Shown here: in pieces, positions 1 to 9,467 of the stretch
Position numbering within the stretch: the first letter of the stretch is position 1
Layout of the letters: every line of letters starts with the position of its first letter
Assembly: GCF_024138395.1 (NCBI RefSeq)
Contig: NZ_JAMYDU010000005.1
Span: 124,001 to 188,000, forward strand
Direction of reading: 5' to 3'
Length of the DNA stretch: 64,000 bases
From: Pseudomonas mandelii
GTDB taxonomy: Bacteria; Pseudomonadota; Gammaproteobacteria; Pseudomonadales; Pseudomonadaceae
Position numbers and translations under genes: made by a program
The notes under the pieces: generated by a model
The model's database searches: none
What the model was told of the DNA's origin: nothing
Seen by the model: only the letters and a program-made list of their open reading frames with translations

Positions 1-957
1 CGCCCGTCTGGCATCCAGGTCGGCAAGATGCGCGTGCCCTTGGGCGTAATCGGGATCATCTACGAATCACGGCCGAACGTGACCATCGATGCCGCCAGCC
101 TGTGCTTGAAGTCCGGCAATGCGACCATCCTGCGTGGCGGTTCCGAGGCGATTCACTCCAACCGTGCTATTGCCGCCTGCATCCAGCGCGGCCTGGCTGA
201 GGCCGATCTGCCGGCCGCGGTGGTGCAAGTGGTCGAAACCACTGACCGCGCCGCCGTCGGCGCGCTGATCACCATGCCGGAATATGTCGACGTCATCGTG
301 CCCCGTGGCGGTCGTGGCCTGATCGAACGGGTCAGTCGCGATGCCCGCGTGCCCGTCATCAAGCACCTGGACGGCATCTGTCACGTCTACGTCAGTGCCC
401 ACGCCGATCTGCCGAAAGCCCAGCGCATCGCGTTCAACGCCAAGACTTACCGTTATGGCATCTGCGGTGCCATGGAAACCTTGCTGGTGGATGAATCGGT
501 TGCCAAGGAGTTCCTGCCGTCGATGGCTGCCCAGTTCCGCGAAAAAGGCGTCGAACTGCGCGGTTGCGAGCGAACCCGGGCAATCATCGAGGCCGTTGCG
601 GCCACTGAGGAAGACTGGCACACCGAATACCTGGCGCCGATCCTCTCGATTCGCGTGGTCGAGGGTCTGGATCAGGCCATCGAGCACATTAACCAGTACG
701 GCTCCCATCACACCGATTCGATCGTCAGCGAAAACCTGGCCGAAACCCGGCGTTTCGTGGCTGAAGTCGATTCGTCCTCGGTCATGATCAACACCCCGAC
801 GTGCTTCGCCGATGGCTTCGAATACGGATTGGGTGCCGAGATTGGCATTTCTACTGATAAGCTGCACGCCCGCGGCCCGGTGGGCCTCGAAGGTCTGACC
901 TGCGAGAAGTACATCGTGGTCGGTGACGGTCAGTTGCGCGGCCAGGAGTCGCTCTGA
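1..957 (+). CDS. proA: Gamma-glutamyl phosphate reductase, 5'-truncated by window edge
   Basis: ProA reduces gamma-glutamyl phosphate to glutamate-5-semialdehyde with NADPH, the second step of proline synthesis in the cytoplasm. The reading frame is open from base 1, so the N-terminus lies outside the window and the ATG at 28 is internal. The aldehyde-dehydrogenase-like fold is recognisable from the segment [13 protein letters not shown], from [10 protein letters not shown] and from [11 protein letters not shown], whose cysteine is the expected catalytic thiol. About 318 residues of the usual 420 or so are present. nadD begins inside its last codons, which suggests co-transcription. The identity is secure. 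Confidence 0.97.
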   Translation, partial: RPSGIQVGKMRVPLGVIGIIYESRPNVTIDAASLCLKSGNATILRGGSEAIHSNRAIAACIQRGLAEADLPAAVVQVVETTDRAAVGALITMPEYVDVIVPRGGRGLIERVSRDARVPVIKHLDGICHVYVSAHADLPKAQRIAFNAKTYRYGICGAMETLLVDESVAKEFLPSMAAQFREKGVELRGCERTRAIIEAVAATEEDWHTEYLAPILSIRVVEGLDQAIEHINQYGSHHTDSIVSENLAETRRFVAEVDSSSVMINTPTCFADGFEYGLGAEIGISTDKLHARGPVGLEGLTCEKYIVVGDGQLRGQESL

Positions 958-1648
958 CTTGGGCGACCTCGACCCGTCAGCCCAAGTGACCGCCAGCGAG
1001 TCCCAGCCTCGACGCATTGGCGTACTGGGCGGGACCTTCGACCCGGTGCACATCGGCCATTTGCGCGGTGCGCTGGAAGTCGCCGAATCGCTGGCGCTCG
1101 ATGAGTTACGTCTGACACCCAGCGCCAGGCCGCCTCATCGCGGTACGCCGCAGGTGTCGGCGAAGGACCGTCTGGCGATGGTCAAGTGCGCGGTGGCCGG
1201 TGTGCCACCGTTGGTGGTGGACGCCCGCGAATTGCAGCGGGACAAACCGTCCTACACCATCGACACCCTGGAACTGATGCGCGCCGAATTGGCCGCCCCA
1301 GACCAGGTTTTTCTACTTTTGGGCTGGGACGCATTTTGCGGCCTGCCCACTTGGCATCGCTGGGAAGAGTTGCTCCAGCATTGCCACATCCTGGTGCTGC
1401 AACGCCCGGATGCCGACAGCGAACCGCCGGATGCCTTGCGCAACCTGCTGGCAGCGCGCTCGGTGAGCGACCCGCTGGCCCTCAAAGGGCCGAGCGGACA
1501 GATTGCATTCGTCTGGCAGACGCCGCTCGCGGTATCCGCCACCCAGATCCGTCAACTGCTGGCCAGCGGTAAGTCGGTACGTTTCCTGGTGCCCGACGCG
1601 GTCCTGGCCTACATCGATGCGCACGGACTCTACCGTGCGTCGAACTGA
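923..1648 (+). CDS. nadD: Nicotinate-nucleotide adenylyltransferase
   Basis: NadD transfers AMP from ATP to nicotinate mononucleotide, giving deamido-NAD in NAD synthesis. The nucleotidyltransferase signature [11 protein letters not shown] lies near residue 35, the mid-protein segment [17 protein letters not shown] is typical, and the C-terminal SATQIRQLL is the second nucleotide-binding motif. The longest frame (241 aa) starts at a GTG inside proA. The family is usually 210-220 aa, so the true start may be the in-frame TTG at 959 or a later codon. rsfS follows after about 70 bp. Confidence 0.95.
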   Translation: MTVSCAARSRSDLGDLDPSAQVTASESQPRRIGVLGGTFDPVHIGHLRGALEVAESLALDELRLTPSARPPHRGTPQVSAKDRLAMVKCAVAGVPPLVVDARELQRDKPSYTIDTLELMRAELAAPDQVFLLLGWDAFCGLPTWHRWEELLQHCHILVLQRPDADSEPPDALRNLLAARSVSDPLALKGPSGQIAFVWQTPLAVSATQIRQLLASGKSVRFLVPDAVLAYIDAHGLYRASN

Positions 1649-1720
1649 AAAAGGGCGCGCTTCAAGGCACGTGAACGCGTGTATCGAAGCGCCCGAACAC
1701 ACGAGCAAAACGAGTTTTAT

Positions 1721-2215
1721 ATGACTGACAAAGACGTAAACAAAGTAAAGCGCAAAGGCACGTTCAAGAGCGCTCCGCTGCCAGTAGTGGCCAGTACCGG
1801 CCCGGAACTGCGCGGCGAAGAGCTGGTCAAGGTTGCCGTAGCGGCCCTGGAAGACGTCAAGGCCCAGGATGTTCTGGTGATCGACGTTCGTGAAAAGCAG
1901 AGCATCACTGATTTCATGATCATCGCTACCGGTACTTCCAACCGCCAGATCGGCGCGATGCTGGATAAGGTCCGCGAGGCGGTCAAGGCTCAGGGCGTCA
2001 AGCCGTTGGGTGAAGAAGGCAAGGGCGACAGCGACTGGGTGTTGCTGGATATGGACGATGTCATCGTGCACATGATGACTGCCAGCGCTCGCCAGTTCTA
2101 TGACCTGGAGCGTTTGTGGCAGGGTGCCGAGCAGAGCCGTGCCGGCAGCGCCGCGCACCATAGCCCGGAAAACACCCATGAGCATTTCATCAAGCTCAAC
2201 AAAGACCAGCAATAA
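1721..2215 (+). CDS. rsfS: Ribosomal silencing factor RsfS
   Basis: RsfS binds uL14 on the 50S subunit and blocks subunit joining when nutrients run out. The conserved core runs from EELVKVAVAALEDVKAQDVLVIDV through ITDFMIIATGTSNRQ to WVLLDMDDVIVHMM and FYDLERLW. The ATG at 1721 is preferred over an upstream in-frame codon at 1679 because the protein is already long (164 aa, against about 105-120 in Escherichia). The extra length is a basic N-terminal segment of about 30 residues and a polar C-terminal tail. The order nadD-rsfS-rlmH is the usual pairing with ribosome-maturation genes. Confidence 0.93.
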   Translation: MTDKDVNKVKRKGTFKSAPLPVVASTGPELRGEELVKVAVAALEDVKAQDVLVIDVREKQSITDFMIIATGTSNRQIGAMLDKVREAVKAQGVKPLGEEGKGDSDWVLLDMDDVIVHMMTASARQFYDLERLWQGAEQSRAGSAAHHSPENTHEHFIKLNKDQQ

Positions 2216-2224
2216 GGGACCGCT

Positions 2225-2692
2225 GTGCGACTGCGACTGATCGCCGTCGGTTCACGCATGCCCAAATGGGTGGAAGAAGGCTGGCATGAATATGCCAAGC
2301 GTCTTCCATCCGAGCTGGCGCTGGAACTGGTGGAAATTCCGCTCAACACCCGCGGCAAGAACGCCGACGTGGCGCGCTTTATCCGTCAGGAAGGCGAAGC
2401 CATGCTGGCCAAGGTCGGGCCGAACGAGCGTATTGTCACCCTCGAAGTCCACGGCAAGCCCTGGAGCACCGAGCAACTGGCGGTCGAACTCGATCGCTGG
2501 CGGCTGGACTCGCGCACGGTGAATTTCATGGTCGGTGGCCCCGAGGGGCTGGCGCCGGAAGTCTGTGCCCGGGCGGATCAACGCTGGTCGTTGTCACCGT
2601 TGACGCTGCCGCACCCCTTGGTGCGGATTCTGATCGGCGAACAGCTGTATCGTGCCTGGACAGTCCTGTCCGGCCACCCTTACCACAAGTAG
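2225..2692 (+). CDS. rlmH: 23S rRNA (pseudouridine1915-N3)-methyltransferase RlmH
   Basis: RlmH is a SPOUT methyltransferase that methylates pseudouridine 1915 in helix 69 of 23S rRNA on 70S ribosomes. The 155-residue length is exact for the family. The SAM-binding knot shows as [14 protein letters not shown] near residues 100-113, followed by the C-terminal signature [18 protein letters not shown] and GHPYHK. Translation starts at GTG 2225, nine bases after the rsfS stop, so the two are very likely one transcript. mrdA starts ten bases after its stop. Confidence 0.96.
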   Translation: MRLRLIAVGSRMPKWVEEGWHEYAKRLPSELALELVEIPLNTRGKNADVARFIRQEGEAMLAKVGPNERIVTLEVHGKPWSTEQLAVELDRWRLDSRTVNFMVGGPEGLAPEVCARADQRWSLSPLTLPHPLVRILIGEQLYRAWTVLSGHPYHK

Positions 2693-2702
2693 TTCTGCCC
2701 TC

Positions 2703-4595
2703 ATGCCCCAGCCGATCCGCATCAAGGACCACGAAAAAGACGCCCGTCTGGTGCGTGGCCGCGTCGTGTTCGGGGCCATTGCAGTAGTGGTGCTGATTGG
2801 CGTGCTGATCGCGCGGTTGTATTTCCTTCAGGTGATCCAGTACGAGTACCACTCGACCCTGTCGGAAAACAACCGCGTCCATGTGCAGCCGATTCCGCCG
2901 ACTCGCGGGTTGATCTTCGACCGCAATGGCGTGGTGGTGGCCGACAACCGGCCGAGCTTCAGCCTGAGCATGACCCGCGAGCGCTCCGGCAACTGGCAGC
3001 AAGTGCTCGACGTGATCGTCGAGGTGCTCGAGCTGACGCCCGAAGACCGGGTGATTTTCGAGAAACGCATGCGTCAGGGGCGCCGGCCGTTCGAACCGGT
3101 GCCAATCCTGTTCGAGCTGACCGAAGAGCAGATCGCCCGCATCGCGGTGAACCAGTTCCGTCTGCCCGGTGTGGAAGTGGTCGCGCAACTGGTGCGTCAT
3201 TACCCGCAGGGTGCGCACTTTGCGCACTCGGTGGGTTACATGGGGCGGATCAACGAGAAAGAGTTGAAGTCGCTCGATCCGGTCAACTACAGCGGCACCC
3301 ACCACATCGGCAAGACCGGCATCGAGCGTTTCTATGAGGCCGAGTTGCACGGTCAGGTGGGTTACGAGGAAGTCGAAACCAACGCACGAGGCCGCGTATT
3401 ACGCGTACTCAAGCGTACCGATCCGATTCCCGGCAAGGACATTGTCCTGAGCCTGGACATCAAATTGCAGGAAGCCGCCGAAGCCGCGCTGGGTGGTCGC
3501 CGTGGCGCGGTCGTGGCGCTGGACCCGAACACCGGCGAAGTGCTGGCGATGGTCAGCCAGCCGAGTTTCGACCCGAACCTGTTCGTCACCGGCATCAGCT
3601 TCAAGGCCTATGCCGAGCTGCGTGATTCCATCGACCGGCCGCTGTTCAACCGCGTGTTGCGCGGCCTGTACCCGCCGGGCTCGACGATTAAACCGGCGGT
3701 GGCGATTGCCGGCCTGGATGCGGGCGTGGTCACGGCGTCGTCCCGGGTCTACGACCCCGGTTACTACCAGCTGCCCAACTACGATCACAAATACCGTAAC
3801 TGGAACCGTACCGGCGACGGTTATGTGGATCTGGATACGGCGATCATGCGGTCCAACGACACCTACTTCTATGACCTCGCGCACAAGTTGGGGATTGATC
3901 GGTTGTCGGCCTACATGAGCAAGTTCGGCATTGGCCAGAAGGTCTCCCTCGACATGTTCGAAGAGTCGCCGGGATTGATGCCGACCCGGGAATGGAAGCG
4001 CGCGACCCGTCGTCAGGCCTGGTACCCGGGCGAAACGCTGATTCTGGGGATCGGTCAGGGCTACATGCAATCCACTCCGTTGCAGTTGGCCCAGGCCACG
4101 GCGCTGGTGGCCAACAAGGGTGTCTGGAATCGCCCGCATTTGGCCAAGACCCTCGAAGGAGCGAAGCCGGTGGACGAAAATCCGATGCCGGACATCATCC
4201 TGCGCGATCCGTCGGACTGGACCAGGGTCAACCACGGCATGCAGCAGGTAATGCATGGTGCCCGCGGTACCGCGCGCAAGGCCGCGATCGGTTCGCAATA
4301 CCGGATCGCCGGCAAAAGTGGTACGGCTCAGGTGGTCGCGATCAAGCAGGGCGAGAAGTACGACCGCTCCAAGGTTCAGGAACGCCACCGCGACCACGCC
4401 TTGTTCGTTGGCTTCGCGCCGGCCGAAAATCCGAAAATCGTAGTGTCGGTGATGGTCGAGAACGGCGAGTCCGGCTCCGGCGTCGCCGCGCCTGTGGTGC
4501 GTCAAGTCATGGACGCCTGGCTCCTGGACCAGGATGGCCGACTGAAAGCCGAATACGCCAGCCCTATCAGTGCGGAGGCTACGGCCCGTGAATAG
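2703..4595 (+). CDS. mrdA: Penicillin-binding protein 2 (elongasome transpeptidase)
   Basis: PBP2 cross-links peptidoglycan during rod elongation together with RodA. The ATG at 2703 gives 630 aa. A single membrane segment lies near residues 20-40 (VFGAIAVVVLIGVLIARLYF), followed by the PBP dimerisation domain and the transpeptidase domain. The active-site motifs are STIK at 327-330, SND at 384-386 and KSGTA at 538-542. Its stop overlaps the GTG start of rodA by 8 bp, consistent with coupled synthesis of the PBP2-RodA pair. Confidence 0.96.
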   Translation: MPQPIRIKDHEKDARLVRGRVVFGAIAVVVLIGVLIARLYFLQVIQYEYHSTLSENNRVHVQPIPPTRGLIFDRNGVVVADNRPSFSLSMTRERSGNWQQVLDVIVEVLELTPEDRVIFEKRMRQGRRPFEPVPILFELTEEQIARIAVNQFRLPGVEVVAQLVRHYPQGAHFAHSVGYMGRINEKELKSLDPVNYSGTHHIGKTGIERFYEAELHGQVGYEEVETNARGRVLRVLKRTDPIPGKDIVLSLDIKLQEAAEAALGGRRGAVVALDPNTGEVLAMVSQPSFDPNLFVTGISFKAYAELRDSIDRPLFNRVLRGLYPPGSTIKPAVAIAGLDAGVVTASSRVYDPGYYQLPNYDHKYRNWNRTGDGYVDLDTAIMRSNDTYFYDLAHKLGIDRLSAYMSKFGIGQKVSLDMFEESPGLMPTREWKRATRRQAWYPGETLILGIGQGYMQSTPLQLAQATALVANKGVWNRPHLAKTLEGAKPVDENPMPDIILRDPSDWTRVNHGMQQVMHGARGTARKAAIGSQYRIAGKSGTAQVVAIKQGEKYDRSKVQERHRDHALFVGFAPAENPKIVVSVMVENGESGSGVAAPVVRQVMDAWLLDQDGRLKAEYASPISAEATARE

Positions 4596-5733
4596 TAATT
4601 TCGATCGCATTCTCTCCAGCGAGGATGTGATGCGTCGCCGCGCGACGCTGTTGCAACGCATGCACATCGACGGCCCGTTGCTGATCCTGCTGCTGACCCT
4701 GGCGGCCGGCAGCCTGTTCGTGCTGTATTCGGCCAGCGGCAAAAGCTGGGACCTGCTGGCCAAGCAAGCCACTTCCTTCGGCATCGGCCTGGTGTCGATG
4801 ATCGTCATCGCCCAGTTCGAGCCGCGCTTCATGGCCCGCTGGGTGCCCGTCGGTTACGTGATCGGCGTGCTGTTGCTGGTGGTGGTGGATGTCATGGGCC
4901 ACAACGCCATGGGCGCCACGCGCTGGATCAACATTCCCGGGGTGATCCGCTTCCAGCCCTCGGAATTCATGAAGATCCTGATGCCGGCAACCATCGCCTG
5001 GTACCTGGCCAAGCGCTCCTTGCCGCCACAGCTCAAGCATGTAGGCGTAAGTCTGTTTCTGATCGGGTTGCCATTCATCCTGATCGTGCGTCAGCCCGAC
5101 CTCGGCACTTCGCTGCTGATTCTCGCCGGTGGCGCGTTCGTGCTGTTCATGGGCGGGCTGCGCTGGCGCTGGATTCTCAGCGTGATCGCCGCGGCTGTGC
5201 CGGTGGCCATCGGCATGTGGTACTTCATCATGCACGACTACCAGAAGCAGCGAATCCTGACCTTCCTCGACCCCGAGAGCGATCCGCTGGGCACGGGCTG
5301 GAACATCATTCAGTCGAAAGCCGCCATCGGTTCCGGCGGCGTGTTCGGCAAAGGCTGGTTGCTTGGCACTCAGTCGCACCTGGACTTCCTGCCGGAAAGC
5401 CACACCGACTTCATTATTGCGGTGCTGGGCGAAGAATTCGGCCTGGTGGGCATCTGCGCACTGTTGCTGATTTACCTGCTGCTGATCGGTCGTGGGCTGG
5501 TGATTACCGCCCAGGCGCAGACATTGTTCGGCAAATTGCTCGCGGGCAGCCTGACCATGACGTTTTTTGTTTACGTTTTCGTCAACATCGGTATGGTCAG
5601 TGGCCTGTTGCCGGTTGTGGGGGTGCCGTTGCCGTTCATTAGCTACGGAGGAACTTCGTTGGTGACGCTACTGTCAGCGTTTGGGGTTTTGATGTCGATC
5701 CATACCCATCGTAAGTGGATCGCACAGGTTTGA
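4588..5733 (+). CDS. rodA: Rod-shape SEDS glycosyltransferase RodA
   Basis: RodA is the SEDS-family peptidoglycan polymerase of the elongasome in the inner membrane, acting with PBP2. About ten membrane segments are visible, with the family motifs WINIPGVIRFQPSEFMKI and the C-terminal GVPLPFISYGGTSL. The GTG at 4588 is chosen because a GGAGG ribosome site sits about 9 bases upstream inside mrdA. That start gives 381 aa, and a later ATG at 4630 (MRRRAT) would give 367, the length often used in this genus. sltB follows 17 bp after the stop. Confidence 0.95.
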   Translation: MNSNFDRILSSEDVMRRRATLLQRMHIDGPLLILLLTLAAGSLFVLYSASGKSWDLLAKQATSFGIGLVSMIVIAQFEPRFMARWVPVGYVIGVLLLVVVDVMGHNAMGATRWINIPGVIRFQPSEFMKILMPATIAWYLAKRSLPPQLKHVGVSLFLIGLPFILIVRQPDLGTSLLILAGGAFVLFMGGLRWRWILSVIAAAVPVAIGMWYFIMHDYQKQRILTFLDPESDPLGTGWNIIQSKAAIGSGGVFGKGWLLGTQSHLDFLPESHTDFIIAVLGEEFGLVGICALLLIYLLLIGRGLVITAQAQTLFGKLLAGSLTMTFFVYVFVNIGMVSGLLPVVGVPLPFISYGGTSLVTLLSAFGVLMSIHTHRKWIAQV

Positions 5734-5750
5734 ATAAGGTGAAGATTTCA

Positions 5751-6761
5751 ATGCAAGTAATGCGTGGCTGGGCGACTCGATACGCACCGTGGGTCGGCCT
5801 GGTAAGCATCCTTGGTACCGCGCAGCAAGCGTGGGCCGGCGATTACGAAGGCTCGCCCCAGGTGGCCGAGTTCGTCGGTGAAATGACCCGCGACTATGGC
5901 TTTGCCGGCGAACAGCTGATGGGCGTGTTCCGCGAAGCCGAGCGCAAACAGTCGATTCTGGACGCGATCTCCAAGCCCGCCGAACGGGTTAAACAGTGGA
6001 AAGAATATCGCCCGATGTTCATCACCGATGCGCGCATCGCCCGTGGTGTGGACTTCTGGCGTCAACACGAAGCGGTGCTGGCGCGTGCCGAGCAGGAATA
6101 TGGCGTGCCGGCGCAGGTAATTGTCTCGATCATCGGCGTCGAGACCTTTTTTGGTCGAAATACCGGCAATTTCCGGGTGATCGATGCCTTGTCGACCTTG
6201 GGTTTCGACTATCCTCCCCGGGCCGAATTCTTCCGCAAGGAATTGCGTGAATTCCTGCTGCTGGCCCGTGAAGAGCAGGTCGACCCGTTGACCCTCAAAG
6301 GCTCCTACGCCGGGGCCATGGGCTTGCCGCAGTTCATGCCGAGCAGTTTTCGCGCCTATGCGGTGGATTTCGACGGTGACGGCCACATTAATATCTGGAC
6401 CAACCCGATTGATGCCATCGGCAGCGTTGCCAGTTATTTCAAGCGTCACGGTTGGGTTGCCGGCGAACCTGTGGTCAGCCGCGCCGATGTGCGTGGCGAT
6501 CAGGTAGACGAAGGTTTGACCGCAGGCATCGAGCCGACGAAAACCGTCGGGGAGTTGCGGGCGCTGGGCTGGTCGAGTCATGATGCGCTGCGCGATGATA
6601 TGCCGGTCACGGCTTTCCGCCTGGAAGGTGACAATGGCCCTGAATACTGGATGGGCCTGACGAATTTTTACGCAATCACGCGTTATAACCGCAGCGTGAT
6701 GTACGCCATGGCCGTACATCAACTGTCTGAACAGCTAGTCCAAGCACGGGGCGTCAAGTAA
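5751..6761 (+). CDS. sltB: Soluble periplasmic lytic murein transglycosylase, MltB/SltB family
   Basis: This enzyme cleaves the MurNAc-GlcNAc bond of peptidoglycan with formation of 1,6-anhydroMurNAc. The protein of 336 aa has a signal peptide ending AQQAWA before GDY and no lipobox cysteine, so it should be soluble; that matches SltB1 at the same position in P. aeruginosa. The catalytic glutamate is E131 in SIIGVETFFGRNTG, followed by YAGAMGLPQFMPSSF and the FDGDGHINIW segment. The stop overlaps the rlpA start by one base (TAATG). It sits between rodA and rlpA, in the cell-wall operon. Confidence 0.93.
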   Translation: MQVMRGWATRYAPWVGLVSILGTAQQAWAGDYEGSPQVAEFVGEMTRDYGFAGEQLMGVFREAERKQSILDAISKPAERVKQWKEYRPMFITDARIARGVDFWRQHEAVLARAEQEYGVPAQVIVSIIGVETFFGRNTGNFRVIDALSTLGFDYPPRAEFFRKELREFLLLAREEQVDPLTLKGSYAGAMGLPQFMPSSFRAYAVDFDGDGHINIWTNPIDAIGSVASYFKRHGWVAGEPVVSRADVRGDQVDEGLTAGIEPTKTVGELRALGWSSHDALRDDMPVTAFRLEGDNGPEYWMGLTNFYAITRYNRSVMYAMAVHQLSEQLVQARGVK

Positions 6762-7771
6762 TGCGGGCATTGCCTATGAATAAACCCCTGAAGCTCATGG
6801 CATTCGCCGCGTTGACGGTCCTGGTCGCCAGTTGTTCGACCAGCCGCGCGCCGGCTCAGAAGTCCCCGACCGCCGTTCGTTCGGCACCTGGCCTGGATAT
6901 CAACCGGGCTCACAAGGATGGCGCACCCTGGTGGGACGTCGACGTATCGCGCATCCCGGATGCCACGCCGACCCTGCACAGCGGTCCTTATAAAGCCAAC
7001 CCGTACACTGTGCTGGGCAAGACTTACTTCCCGCAGCAGGAATCCAAGACCTATGTCGCATCGGGCACGGCGTCCTGGTACGGCACCAAATTCCACGGCC
7101 AGAACACCGCCAATGGCGAGGTTTACGACTTGTACGGCATGAGTGCCGCGCACAAGACCTTGCCACTGCCCAGTTACGTTCGGGTGACCAATCTGGACAA
7201 CAACAAAACCGTGATCCTGCGGGTCAACGACCGCGGGCCGTTCTATTCGGACCGCATCATCGACTTGTCCTATGCCGCCGCCAAAAAGCTCGGTTATGCC
7301 GAAACAGGCACGGCGCGGGTCAAGGTCGAAGGCATCGACCCGCAGCAATGGTGGGCAGCCAAAGGCCGTCCGGCGCCCTTGATGCTCAACGAGCCGAAAG
7401 TCGCGCAAAATAGCGCCCCGGTGCTTACGGCATCGGCCGGCACCGTCGAGCAATGGACCCCGCCGCCGCAGCAACACGCCGCGGCCGTTGTGCCCGTGCA
7501 GATCGATGCAAAAAAAAACGCTTCTGTACCAGCCTCTGGCCAGTATCTGCAGGTGGGCGCGTTCGCCAACCCGGACGCTGCAGAACTCCTGAGATCGAAG
7601 CTCAGCGGGATGGTGAGCGCTCCGGTGTTCATCAGCTCGATCGTGCGTAACCAACAGACACTGCATCGGGTGCGCCTGGGGCCGATCGGCTCGCCGGGTG
7701 AAATCCAGCAGGTGCAAAACAGCGTGCGGCTGGCCAATCTCGGTTCGCCGAGCCTGGTCAGCGCCGAGTAA
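6761..7771 (+). CDS. rlpA: Septal lytic transglycosylase RlpA, lipoprotein
   Basis: RlpA cleaves denuded glycan strands at the division septum in Pseudomonas and aids daughter-cell separation. The lipobox LVASC puts the lipidated cysteine at residue 25 (20 if the start is the ATG at 6776). The double-psi beta-barrel domain covers about residues 103-185 (GTASWYGTKFHGQNTANGE, VRVTNLDN, RVNDRGPF). A C-terminal SPOR domain (QYLQVGAFANPDAAELL) covers about residues 260-335 and targets denuded septal glycan. The overlap with sltB suggests translational coupling of the two lytic enzymes. Confidence 0.95.
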   Translation: MRALPMNKPLKLMAFAALTVLVASCSTSRAPAQKSPTAVRSAPGLDINRAHKDGAPWWDVDVSRIPDATPTLHSGPYKANPYTVLGKTYFPQQESKTYVASGTASWYGTKFHGQNTANGEVYDLYGMSAAHKTLPLPSYVRVTNLDNNKTVILRVNDRGPFYSDRIIDLSYAAAKKLGYAETGTARVKVEGIDPQQWWAAKGRPAPLMLNEPKVAQNSAPVLTASAGTVEQWTPPPQQHAAAVVPVQIDAKKNASVPASGQYLQVGAFANPDAAELLRSKLSGMVSAPVFISSIVRNQQTLHRVRLGPIGSPGEIQQVQNSVRLANLGSPSLVSAE

Positions 7772-7789
7772 TACCTGGTTCTTGTTTGA

Positions 7790-7819
7790 CGGTTCGCTTG
7801 CAGTTTGGGGGGCGAACCG
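7790..7819 (+). other. Hairpin after rlpA
   Basis: The 8-bp arms CGGTTCGC (7790-7797) and GCGAACCG (7812-7819) can pair. No U-run follows, so this is at most a transcript-stabilising or pausing hairpin between rlpA and dacC, not a clear terminator. Confidence 0.4.
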
Positions 7820-7882
7820 GGTTGTTGGCTCGTTGAAGAACAAAAGCCCGGCAAGGGTTGCAGAGTGAGCAACTGAACACGC

Positions 7883-7926
7883 GACAACTTTTTAGAGAGT
7901 TGTCTGATTAGTTTTGCCCTAGGGCA
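7883..7926. promoter_or_regulatory. Inverted repeats upstream of dacC
   Basis: The arms GACAACT (7883-7889) and AGTTGTC (7898-7904) form a perfect 7-bp inverted repeat. Twelve bases later there is a perfect 12-base palindrome TGCCCTAGGGCA (7915-7926). Both lie within 75 bases of the dacC start in the 180-bp gap after rlpA. They could be a regulator site or leader hairpin for a separate dacC promoter. The sequences are seen directly and the function is inferred. Confidence 0.35.
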
Positions 7927-7953
7927 GTTTCCATTAGCGATTTCGAGAGACGG

Positions 7954-9111
7954 ATGAACATCACCACCTTTGCCAAACGCCTGTGCCTGCTAGTCCCGCT
8001 GCTCCTCTCGCCTGCCGCTTTCGCGGTCGAGATGATGCCGTCGCCACCGCAACTGGCCGCCAAAGCCTACGTACTCATGGACGCCAGCAGCGGCAACGTG
8101 CTGGTAGAGAACAACGGTGACCAACGTCTGCCGCCGGCCAGCCTGACCAAGCTGATGACCGCTTACCTCGCGACCCTGGAAATCCGTCGCGGCCAGATCG
8201 GCGAAAACGATCCGGTGACCGTCAGCGAGAACGCCTGGCGTACCGGCGGTTCGCGGATGTTCATCAAAGTCGGCACGCAGGTGACTGTCAGCGACCTGCT
8301 GCACGGCATCATCATTCAGTCGGGTAACGACGCCAGTGTTGCGCTCGCCGAGCACATCGCCGGCAGCGAAGACGCGTTCGCCGACATGATGAACAAAACC
8401 GTGGCCGACCTGGGCATGACTAACAGCCACTTCATGAACCCGACCGGCCTGCCGAATCCGGAGCACTACTCGTCGGCTCACGACATGGCGGTGCTGGCTC
8501 GCGCGATCATCCACGAAGACCCGGCTCACTACGCGATCTACTCGCAGAAAGAGTTCTTCTGGAACGGTATCAAGCAGCCTAACCGCAACCTGCTGCTGTG
8601 GCGTGACAAGACCGTCGACGGTCTGAAAACCGGTCACACCGACGAGGCCGGCTACTGCATGGTGTCTTCGGCCGTGCGTGATGGCATGCGCCTGATCGCC
8701 GTGGTGTTCGGCACCAACAGCGAAGTGGCTCGCGCCTCCGAAACCCAGAAACTGCTGACCTACGGTTTCCGCTTCTTCGAAACCCAGACCTTCTATCAGA
8801 AAGGCGCCGAGCTGGCTCAGGCACCTGTCTGGAAAGGCACGACCAATCAAGTCAAGGCCGGCCTGGCTCAAGACCTGACCATGACCTTGCCAAAAGGCCA
8901 GCTGAAAAAGCTCGCTGCCAGCATGACTATGACCCCGCAACTGATCGCGCCAATCGCCAAGGGCGATGTGATCGGTAAAGTCGAAGTGAAACTGGACGAC
9001 AAAGTGGTGCATAGCGCCGACCTGATCGCTCTGGACGCGGTCGACGAGGGTGGTATCTTCCGCCGCATGTGGGATAGCATCCGTCTATTCTTCTACGGCT
9101 TGTTCAACTGA
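7954..9111 (+). CDS. dacC: D-alanyl-D-alanine carboxypeptidase, PBP5 type
   Basis: This low-molecular-mass PBP trims the terminal D-Ala from pentapeptide stems in the periplasm. It has 385 aa with a signal peptide ending near SPAAFA. The active-site motifs are SLTK at residues 63-66, SGN at 123-125 and KTG at 225-227, followed by a C-terminal beta domain and an amphipathic anchor at the very end (GGIFRRMWDSIRLFFYGLFN). It follows rlpA after 180 bp and precedes ybeD, the order I recall from P. aeruginosa. Confidence 0.95.
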   Translation: MNITTFAKRLCLLVPLLLSPAAFAVEMMPSPPQLAAKAYVLMDASSGNVLVENNGDQRLPPASLTKLMTAYLATLEIRRGQIGENDPVTVSENAWRTGGSRMFIKVGTQVTVSDLLHGIIIQSGNDASVALAEHIAGSEDAFADMMNKTVADLGMTNSHFMNPTGLPNPEHYSSAHDMAVLARAIIHEDPAHYAIYSQKEFFWNGIKQPNRNLLLWRDKTVDGLKTGHTDEAGYCMVSSAVRDGMRLIAVVFGTNSEVARASETQKLLTYGFRFFETQTFYQKGAELAQAPVWKGTTNQVKAGLAQDLTMTLPKGQLKKLAASMTMTPQLIAPIAKGDVIGKVEVKLDDKVVHSADLIALDAVDEGGIFRRMWDSIRLFFYGLFN

Positions 9112-9127
9112 ATTAGTGTGGACCTGC

Positions 9128-9158
9128 ATGGCCCCGTTCCGATCCGGAGCGGGGCCAT
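9128..9158 (+). other. Strong hairpin between dacC and ybeD
   Basis: The arms ATGGCCCCG (9128-9136) and CGGGGCCAT (9150-9158) are perfectly complementary, with a smaller TCCG/CGGA pairing possible inside the loop. No U-tract follows, so complete termination is unlikely. It may cut or protect the dacC transcript and reduce read-through into ybeD-lipB-lipA. Confidence 0.5.
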
Positions 9159-9191
9159 GTCCGTTGCCACGGCTTACGAGGCCGTTACGCC

Positions 9192-9467
9192 ATGACAGAC
9201 ACTGAAGTAAAGGCGCCAAAAATCGAATTCCCCTGCGCGGATTACCCGATCAAGGTAATCGGCGACACAGGCGTGGGTTTCAAGGACACGATCATCGCGA
9301 TCCTTGAGAAACATGCGACCGTTGACCACAACACCTTTGCCGAACGGCAGAGTACCAACGGCAAGTACACGACCATCCAGTTGCACATCATCGCCACCGG
9401 CCAGGAACAGCTGTACGACATCAACAGCGAGTTGCGGGCTACCGGTTTCGTGCACATGGTGCTGTGA
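9192..9467 (+). CDS. ybeD: YbeD-family (DUF493) protein
   Basis: This small ACT-like protein of 91 aa belongs to the family found just upstream of lipB in gammaproteobacteria. The typical start [17 protein letters not shown] and the end [12 protein letters not shown] are present. Its biochemical role is not firmly known; a regulatory link to lipoate metabolism has been suggested from the gene order. The stop codon overlaps the lipB ATG (TGATG), which implies coupled translation. Confidence 0.93.
   Translation: MTDTEVKAPKIEFPCADYPIKVIGDTGVGFKDTIIAILEKHATVDHNTFAERQSTNGKYTTIQLHIIATGQEQLYDINSELRATGFVHMVL

Noticed and set aside
3399..4832. 477-codon - strand frame over mrdA/rodA
   Set aside because: It is antisense to PBP2 with its three catalytic motifs; no homology features.
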